DNA of 64,000 nt, taken from assembly GCF_000205165.1 (NCBI RefSeq), contig NZ_GL883805.1:62001-126000 (forward strand). The letters run 5' to 3'. The stretch is from Paraprevotella xylaniphila YIT 11841. Its GTDB lineage: Bacteria; Bacteroidota; Bacteroidia; Bacteroidales; Bacteroidaceae. The notes under the pieces are model-generated. The model did no database searches, was not told the DNA's origin, and saw only the letters and a program-made list of their open reading frames with translations. This document shows positions 58,876 to 64,000 of this stretch, piece by piece (the first letter of the stretch is position 1; each line of letters begins with the position of its first letter). The position numbers and the translations under genes were made by a program.

Positions 58876-59937
58876 TCATCCGGTATGCTCCTCACTCCCG
58901 TCCGGCACAGACACTCCGGTACCCACCTTCATCAGCAACAGCCCGACAGAAGCCCAGAACAATTCCCGCACCCGGCTGATAATACTTACAAACATACCGA
59001 TGCCTCCCCCCATTCCCATTTGGGCCACGGACAGGGCAAAGCCCCCCTCGCGCCCTCCCAACTGCAACGGAAGGAATCCTAATACATTGGCAAAGAGCGA
59101 AGTAAAAGCCAAAATCAGAAAGGAATGGAAAAACGTCAACGTATATCCGTTCACTCCACCTCCACCGTCGATGCCAAACAAGACCAACATGAAAAAAATC
59201 TCAAAGCTCTGGCAAAAGCGCCCGACATATTCCAAAGCGAAACTTCCGAAGAAAGAACGTTTGTTCTGATTCTGTAATTCAGCGATTTGCCGGTCTATCT
59301 TTTGCAAGTCCTCCAAATGGTGCTCCATAAAACGTCCTCCCCAACTCCGTAAACCGGGCACTTTACTCAGCAAGCGAACCAATTTGACCGTCATCCCGTT
59401 CTTGTATCCTTTGATGAAAAGATAGATACCGCACCAACAGAAGGCTGTAATGATCCCCAATACAATCCCCATTACGCTATTCATCGGCACATCCCCTGTC
59501 AAAGCTAAGACCCAATAGGCCACGACCCCCGTCACCCAAAACCAGAAATGGGCAAAAATGTGCATCATGGCAAAAAGTATCACGGAGGAAGTAGCCCGTT
59601 GCACACCGATGTATTTTGAAAGTTCCATAATACGGTAAGCCTCCCCGCCCAACAGCCCTACCGGAGTGGCATAGTTCAATGCAAAACCGGAAACAGTCAA
59701 TTTCAACAACTGCATGAAGCCCACCGTGCAAGGCCCTCCTCCCTGGATAATGACCCTCCACGCCCATGCGTTCATGAGATAAAGCACACACCACAGCCCC
59801 AATATGGCCGCCAACCAGTAACCGGCCTTTGTAATGTATTCCCACAATTCGGTAAGGCTTACGTCGAAAGAGAAAAACATTACGATGACGGCTATCATGC
59901 CCACTCCGAAAAACAAGTTATTCAATCGTTTTCTCAT
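58876..59937 (-). CDS. Flippase-like integral membrane protein (UPF0104/LPG-synthase TM type)
   Basis: A 353-residue membrane protein with about eight helices of the lysylphosphatidylglycerol synthase transmembrane (AglD/UPF0104) family: WRVIIQGGG, ALNYATPVGLLGGEAYRIM, RATSSVILFAMMH, PLQLGGREGGFAL. These act as lipid-linked flippases or aminoacyl-lipid transferase domains. In a polyene cluster a lipid or pigment transport role is a reasonable inference. It is 18 bp after the thioesterase gene. Confidence 0.8.
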   Translation of the reverse strand: MRKRLNNLFFGVGMIAVIVMFFSFDVSLTELWEYITKAGYWLAAILGLWCVLYLMNAWAWRVIIQGGGPCTVGFMQLLKLTVSGFALNYATPVGLLGGEAYRIMELSKYIGVQRATSSVILFAMMHIFAHFWFWVTGVVAYWVLALTGDVPMNSVMGIVLGIITAFCWCGIYLFIKGYKNGMTVKLVRLLSKVPGLRSWGGRFMEHHLEDLQKIDRQIAELQNQNKRSFFGSFALEYVGRFCQSFEIFFMLVLFGIDGGGGVNGYTLTFFHSFLILAFTSLFANVLGFLPLQLGGREGGFALSVAQMGMGGGIGMFVSIISRVRELFWASVGLLLMKVGTGVSVPDGSEEHTG

Positions 59938-59955
59938 ACCTGCCAGTTTTTCGTT

Positions 59956-60399
59956 TTAGGGATGGTTATCACCCCGTTCCACATAGCGTTCCTGCCATTC
60001 CTTATAATAATCGGGCAGGTCTACCATAAGCATACCTTCCACATCAATGAACAACTGCACCGTACTTCCTTCCGCACACAAGACCCCGTCCGCCTCACGG
60101 TAAACTTTATACTCGAAATCCAACCGTGCACCGGGATGGTACACATAACGTGTATGCACCACCGCCACATCGTCCAGTGCCAACGGAGCATAGAACCTCA
60201 AGTGCAGGTCGTAAATCGGAGCGTAGATACCGGACCGCTGCATGTCGGCATATCCTATGCCCGGATAATGCCGGCCGAAAGACTCCCGTCCATCCTCAAA
60301 ATAAGCAACGTAAGCCCCATGCCAGACCCTTCGCATCGAATCAATTTCACTGAACTTCACCCTTACGCGGCAAACATCCTCAAGCCCGTCCATCAGCAT
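59956..60399 (-). CDS. Hotdog-fold acyl thioesterase
   Basis: A 147-residue YbgC/4HBT-like thioesterase: KFSEIDSMRRVWHGAYVAYFEDGRESFG, RFYAPLALDDVAVVHT, EYKVYR. It would release acyl chains from ACP or CoA. Encoded between fabG-like and flippase-like genes, so a chain-release or editing role in the polyene pathway is likely. Confidence 0.85.
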   Translation of the reverse strand: MLMDGLEDVCRVRVKFSEIDSMRRVWHGAYVAYFEDGRESFGRHYPGIGYADMQRSGIYAPIYDLHLRFYAPLALDDVAVVHTRYVYHPGARLDFEYKVYREADGVLCAEGSTVQLFIDVEGMLMVDLPDYYKEWQERYVERGDNHP

Positions 60400-60417
60400 A
60401 AGAAACCCATCAATCCG

Positions 60418-61146
60418 TTACGTATAAAGACCTCCGTTAACGGCTATCACTTCACCGGTAATATAACCGGCATCCGGAGAAACGAGAAATCCCACGGCAC
60501 CCGCCACCTCTTCCGGTGTCCCGAAACGGCCCGCCGGAATGGTTTTCTTCAGGGCAGCCTCGTCCAACCCTTCCACCATGTCAGTCCGGATGAAACCTGG
60601 TGCCACGGCATTCACCGTCACATTCTTCCGTGCCACTTCCTGTGCCAAAGCCTTTGTAGCCGCAATGATTCCTCCCTTTGCAGCAGAATAATTCGCCTGC
60701 CCCGGCATGCCTTTCAATCCGCTTACGCTCGCCATGTTTACGATACGCCCGAACTTATGTACTAACATCGGTTGCAGCAAAGGTTGCGTCACGTTGTAGA
60801 ATCCACCCAAACCGGTACCCAACACACAGTCCCAATCTTCTCCGGGCATGAACACCATCAGATTGTCACGGCGCACCCCCGCATTGTTCACCAACACTTC
60901 TATGTATTCTTCCGGATGCTTCTCCATCCAAGCCTCAAGCACGGCAGATACCTGCACACGGTTTCCCACGTCAAATTTCAGAACTTCACCATCCTGCCCC
61001 TCTTGACGTACCAACTCCAACGTGTGCTCCGCCTCGTCAGTCCGGCTCATGCAGTTGACCAACACGTGGTAGCCCATGCGGGCCAGTCTCACACAGACAG
61101 CCCGCCCTATTCCCCGGCTGCCCCCTGTCACTAAAGCATATTTCAT
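60418..61146 (-). CDS. 3-ketoacyl-ACP reductase (FabG-like)
   Basis: A 242-residue SDR reductase. Cofactor motif GGSRGIG (8-14), NNAG, and catalytic S140, Y153, K157 (NMASVSG...ANYSAAKGG), with FabG spacing. Reduces beta-keto to beta-hydroxyacyl-ACP. Its ATG overlaps the upstream oxidoreductase stop (ATGA). Likely the cluster's own ketoreductase rather than the housekeeping FabG. Confidence 0.92.
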   Translation of the reverse strand: MKYALVTGGSRGIGRAVCVRLARMGYHVLVNCMSRTDEAEHTLELVRQEGQDGEVLKFDVGNRVQVSAVLEAWMEKHPEEYIEVLVNNAGVRRDNLMVFMPGEDWDCVLGTGLGGFYNVTQPLLQPMLVHKFGRIVNMASVSGLKGMPGQANYSAAKGGIIAATKALAQEVARKNVTVNAVAPGFIRTDMVEGLDEAALKKTIPAGRFGTPEEVAGAVGFLVSPDAGYITGEVIAVNGGLYT

Positions 61147-62636
61147 ATTTCCACTCCTTTCTTATTTGTTACAATATTCCATATCCGCTCACGTCCCAAC
61201 ACTTCCGCACACGTGAACAGAGCGGTCATCGTCACGCCGTGCACCCCGTGCAACATCAGGTTCTGTCCGGTGAGGAACAGGTTCGGCACTGGTGTACGGA
61301 CGGACAGCAAGGCAGCCAACGGATTCCTATAATCCTTGCGCAAACCGTAGGCCGTCCCCTCCGGAGCACCGGTATAATCGCGATAAGTTAGCGGGGTACT
61401 GGTATAGCATTCAGACACCCAACCACGCAGCCCGGGCATCACCCGTTCCGCCAACCGGATACACTCATCAGCCACACGCCCTTTCATGGCCTCATAATCC
61501 CCGCCACGCCCTCCTACTTCTGTTCCGCTCCAGACCGCACATTTCTCCCACGTCATAGGAGTCAGCAAGTCCACTTGTGAGGCAAACCGGTTCCCGTCTT
61601 CGGGCACACGGCAAGAAGCCATCAGTCCGGATACAGGCCCGCCGTCTTCATAAAACGTCCAAACACCGGAATGCCCGTAAATGTACCGGTTATAATTAAA
61701 ATACTCCAATGACTGAGGTTTCATCCGGAGCGACACGGTGAACATGCCGAACGTGTTCGGCAACGCGGCCATACGATGACGGTAAGCATTCTTCATCCTT
61801 TCGCTCCTCTTCACCAACTTGCAGGTCTGCTCCGGATGTATGTCGCTGATAAAAACCGCTCCTTCATACACTTCACCGTCCCGGCAGACCGCCGCAGACA
61901 ACCTTCCGCACTTTTCTACCAGTTCGACCACCTCAGCTCCACACACTACCCGGCCACCTTGCTGCCCGATTCCTCTCACCAACCGGTCTGTTATCAAAGC
62001 CCCGTCACCCTTCAACCGCCAACTGCTTTCAATGAAACTGCTTTGGCCATGCAGGAAAGTGAAAAGCGGAAGCGAATCGCGCCGAAGCTCCATCTTCAAG
62101 GAAGTACCGCTAAGCACGTCCACCAACAACGGATTGCGGAAGGTTTCATTCAAATATTGCCAAGCACCCGTTTCAACGAGGCGTGAAGGCCATACGGTCT
62201 CCCCGGCACGTAGGTTCAGCAAATCCAATTCCTGTTCCGACGTACGCCTTAATAAGGCGGCATACCGTTCCAAAGCCGGACGTTCGGCAGGAAATTCAGC
62301 AGCCAACGTTGCGGTAAAATCTTCATACCCCTGCGCAAAAGCAAAGGTACGCTGCCCTATCGTCACCTTGTCGAACTCATGGTCAAGGCGTTGCCAAGGC
62401 AGTTCCGTCAATCCCAAGTAAGTGAAAACGGAATGCAGCGGTTGTCCTTCGTCCAGTCCTCCCACATAATGGAAACCAGTGTCGTAAGCCCATCCCCGTC
62501 TCCGGTAAGACTGGAGGCATCCGCCGGGCTGTCGGCCTTGTTCGAGGACGAGCACCCCCAAACCGGCACGAGAAAGGATATATGCACACTCCAATCCTCC
62601 CAATCCACTGCCTATAACCACCACATCATACTTCAT
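61143..62636 (-). CDS. CrtI/RetSat-type FAD-dependent oxidoreductase
   Basis: A 497-residue flavoprotein of the phytoene desaturase/retinol saturase group. FAD motif VVIGSGLGGLECAYILSRAG (8-27), QPGGCLQSYRR, and a C-terminal NLFLTGQNLMLHGVHG loop. Such enzymes add or remove double bonds in polyenes or carotenoids. In this cluster it may change the polyene chain or head group. The 8-bp gap to the dehydratase gene supports co-transcription. Confidence 0.87.
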   Translation of the reverse strand: MKYDVVVIGSGLGGLECAYILSRAGLGVLVLEQGRQPGGCLQSYRRRGWAYDTGFHYVGGLDEGQPLHSVFTYLGLTELPWQRLDHEFDKVTIGQRTFAFAQGYEDFTATLAAEFPAERPALERYAALLRRTSEQELDLLNLRAGETVWPSRLVETGAWQYLNETFRNPLLVDVLSGTSLKMELRRDSLPLFTFLHGQSSFIESSWRLKGDGALITDRLVRGIGQQGGRVVCGAEVVELVEKCGRLSAAVCRDGEVYEGAVFISDIHPEQTCKLVKRSERMKNAYRHRMAALPNTFGMFTVSLRMKPQSLEYFNYNRYIYGHSGVWTFYEDGGPVSGLMASCRVPEDGNRFASQVDLLTPMTWEKCAVWSGTEVGGRGGDYEAMKGRVADECIRLAERVMPGLRGWVSECYTSTPLTYRDYTGAPEGTAYGLRKDYRNPLAALLSVRTPVPNLFLTGQNLMLHGVHGVTMTALFTCAEVLGRERIWNIVTNKKGVEI

Positions 62637-62643
62637 TGCCCAT

Positions 62644-63012
62644 TCAAACGACCGTCATCAATCCCTTATATTCCATATACACCTGTTCCCCGTCGGCTAC
62701 CCGTGCCCTGACCTCCAGCCCGTCTTCCACAGGAGAGAGGCTCACCGCCACGTCCAGTTCCGCACAAGTGCAGGGTGAAACCACAGCCGTCAGACGGCAT
62801 TGCTTGATTGTACGGATACACAATGCCTTGCCTGACACTTCCATGGCGCACTCCTTTACCATTTGGATGTTGAACGCCCCGGGACATACCGGTTTTCCCG
62901 GAAAATGTCCGCGATAGACCTCGCAATCCGGCAGGAGCGCGATGCGGAACACCGTACAGCCTTCCGAAACATGCCGTGCCAACACCTTATAATACTTATC
63001 CTTCAGCCACAT
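62644..63012 (-). CDS. FabZ-like 3-hydroxyacyl-ACP dehydratase
   Basis: A 122-residue hotdog protein with the FabZ active-site loop YRGHFPGKPVCPG (catalytic His). It would dehydrate beta-hydroxyacyl-ACP to trans-2-enoyl-ACP. It overlaps the upstream hotdog gene by 17 bp, so the two are made together and may form a heteromer. Confidence 0.83.
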   Translation of the reverse strand: MWLKDKYYKVLARHVSEGCTVFRIALLPDCEVYRGHFPGKPVCPGAFNIQMVKECAMEVSGKALCIRTIKQCRLTAVVSPCTCAELDVAVSLSPVEDGLEVRARVADGEQVYMEYKGLMTVV

Positions 63013-63418
63013 AAATCTTCATTTGCGTACAAGCCACCGTTTCTTCCCCTACGCAGGTCTCGCCCGTCAGTACGGACACACCGCCCACTTCCGGGCCGAA
63101 AGTCACCGTGGTCTGTAGTTCCTCTCCCACCCGGGGGCAACGATAACACCGAAACTTCCTCACTTCGCCGATATAGCCTACCGGCGGTTCCGAAGCCCCA
63201 GCCTCCATGGCCTTGTAACCGGCAAAGGCAGAAGCCGACTGGGCGATATGCTCGACAAGCCCCGGTTCGGCCAGCAATCCGTCTTCGCCCACAAAACAAT
63301 TGTCACGACGCACCGTAAGTCGCGTCCGGACCGCACCGCCCTCCACGCCGACCAATGCGTCTACGAGCAAAATCGGCTCACGTTGGGGTATCAGGCTTTT
63401 AATGTCGTAACTTGTCAT
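62996..63418 (-). CDS. Second hotdog dehydratase-like protein (ApeP-like)
   Basis: A 140-residue hotdog protein: YDIKSLIPQREPILLVDALVG at the start (a FabZ-like PHR/P-type opening), GLVEHIAQSASAFAGYKA, and VGYIGEVRKF. It lacks the HFPG loop of its partner. Aryl-polyene loci use such a pair of dehydratase subunits. Its ATG overlaps the ACP stop (ATGA). Confidence 0.8.
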   Translation of the reverse strand: MTSYDIKSLIPQREPILLVDALVGVEGGAVRTRLTVRRDNCFVGEDGLLAEPGLVEHIAQSASAFAGYKAMEAGASEPPVGYIGEVRKFRCYRCPRVGEELQTTVTFGPEVGGVSVLTGETCVGEETVACTQMKIYVAEG

Positions 63419-63663
63419 TCTTGCCCGGCGTGCGATTCGATGTAATCGTAAAGGTTGTCAAACGTCTTGATTTCCCGCAAGTCCGCCACGGGAATTTTTA
63501 CCTTGTAGGTCTGTTGGATAATGGCGACAAGGTCCACCAGGCTGAGGCTGTCCAAGGAAAGCGTGTCCCTTACGTTCGCATCGGGGGCAAACTCCTCTGC
63601 GTCTACTTCAAACTCTTCTGCCAATAAGGCATTTACTTTCTCTACGATGTCTTCACGCGTCAT
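63415..63663 (-). CDS. Acyl carrier protein
   Basis: An 82-residue ACP. The 4'-phosphopantetheine site is S39 in LDSLSLVDL. Acidic helices flank it (EEFEVDAEEF; NLYDYIES). Carries the growing chain for the adjacent ketosynthase, dehydratases and ketoreductase. Confidence 0.93.
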   Translation of the reverse strand: MTREDIVEKVNALLAEEFEVDAEEFAPDANVRDTLSLDSLSLVDLVAIIQQTYKVKIPVADLREIKTFDNLYDYIESHAGQE

Positions 63664-63687
63664 AACTGTTTGTTTTTATCGTGTTTA

Positions 63688-64000
63688 TTATATGTTTCTT
63701 ACAATAAGGGTGGAGTTCGTACCTCCGAAACCGAAAGAATTGGAAAGGAACATGTCGAAATGCGCTTCCCGTGTCTGCGGTATGATGTTAAGGCAAGCCG
63801 TATCTTCGTCGGGATGCTCGAAGTTGATGTTGCCGGCAATGAAGCCGTTCTTCATCATCAGCATCGAATAAATCAACTCGCTTGCTCCGGCCATCCACAT
63901 TTCGTGTCCGGTCTGGCTCTTGGTGGAAGTGACTGGCACCTTGTAGTCCCCGAACACCTGTGCTATAGCCTGTGCCTCACGGCTGTCGCCAATGCGGGTT
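63688..64000 (-). CDS. Beta-ketoacyl-ACP synthase, C-terminal part
   Basis: The window's right end cuts this gene; the frame is open to base 64000. Visible C-terminal sequence includes AIAQVFG, VPVTSTKSQTGHEMWMAGAS with the first active-site His, and SNSFGFGGTNSTLIV near the end; this is the thiolase fold of KAS I/II. A GTG at 63957 is internal, not the start. It condenses malonyl-ACP with the acyl chain in the polyene cluster. Confidence 0.9.
   Translation of the reverse strand, partial: TRIGDSREAQAIAQVFGDYKVPVTSTKSQTGHEMWMAGASELIYSMLMMKNGFIAGNINFEHPDEDTACLNIIPQTREAHFDMFLSNSFGFGGTNSTLIVRNI

Overview
The window reads as a chromosomal segment of a Bacteroidales bacterium, probably a gut commensal. 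The evidence is: promoters of the Bacteroidetes sigma type (TTTG or TTG, then 19-20 bases, then TAnnTTTG) before many operons; a complete Bat aerotolerance operon; TonB-dependent outer-membrane proteins; C-terminal type IX secretion (T9SS) sorting domains; rpmB-rpmG followed by a DUF4295 gene; and an arabinose operon controlled by a Nudix-family AraR, as in Bacteroides. T9SS cargo argues for a genus with a type IX system (Parabacteroides-, Barnesiella- or Odoribacter-like) rather than typical Bacteroides, but I cannot fix the genus. I see no insertion sequence, phage, CRISPR array, rRNA or tRNA.

Layout. 1-801: 3' part of a GH25 lysozyme gene, cut by the window edge. 970-3204: TonB-dependent receptor. 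3290-13382: an operon of a 67-residue peptide gene, a 2295-residue T9SS cargo protein (Asp-box propeller plus two LamG-like domains) and a translationally coupled NPCBM-containing T9SS cargo protein. 13735-22812: moxR, DUF58, a BatD-like membrane protein, batA, batB, batC, batD, batE and a PAP2 phosphatase, from one strong promoter. 22945-27029: ftsY, rimO, an HU gene, and an HU domain fused to a transmembrane helix and a LysM domain. 27248-30420: rpmB, rpmG and DUF4295, then map, tsaD and pncC. 30448-31268: a GC-rich stretch with no convincing gene. 31269-32930: LysM glucosaminidase plus a putative outer-membrane protein.

From 33050 genes run on the plus strand: cdd, an ABC-F ATPase with a degenerate second ATPase domain, grpE-dnaJ-folC, and the galactose operon (mutarotase, MFS sugar transporter, galactokinase). 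An eight-gene arabinose/pentose operon follows: lipoprotein mutarotase, sodium/sugar symporter, AraR, AraD, AraA, AraB, transketolase and RpiB. It takes L-arabinose through ribulose, ribulose-5-P and xylulose-5-P into the non-oxidative pentose phosphate pathway. Next come a 910-residue macroglobulin-like secreted protein and a CDP-alcohol phosphatidyltransferase.

56262-64000 is on the minus strand: a DUF5686 outer-membrane protein, then the downstream part of a polyene/fatty-acid-type cluster (ketosynthase, ACP, two hotdog dehydratase-like proteins, CrtI/RetSat-type oxidoreductase, ketoreductase, hotdog thioesterase, flippase-like membrane protein). It resembles Bacteroidetes aryl-polyene or flexirubin loci and runs off the right edge.

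The points most worth a second look are the HU-transmembrane-LysM protein, the peptide gene leading the giant T9SS operon, the one-site ABC-F protein, the GC-rich non-coding island, and the inverted repeats at the arabinose and phosphatidyltransferase promoters.
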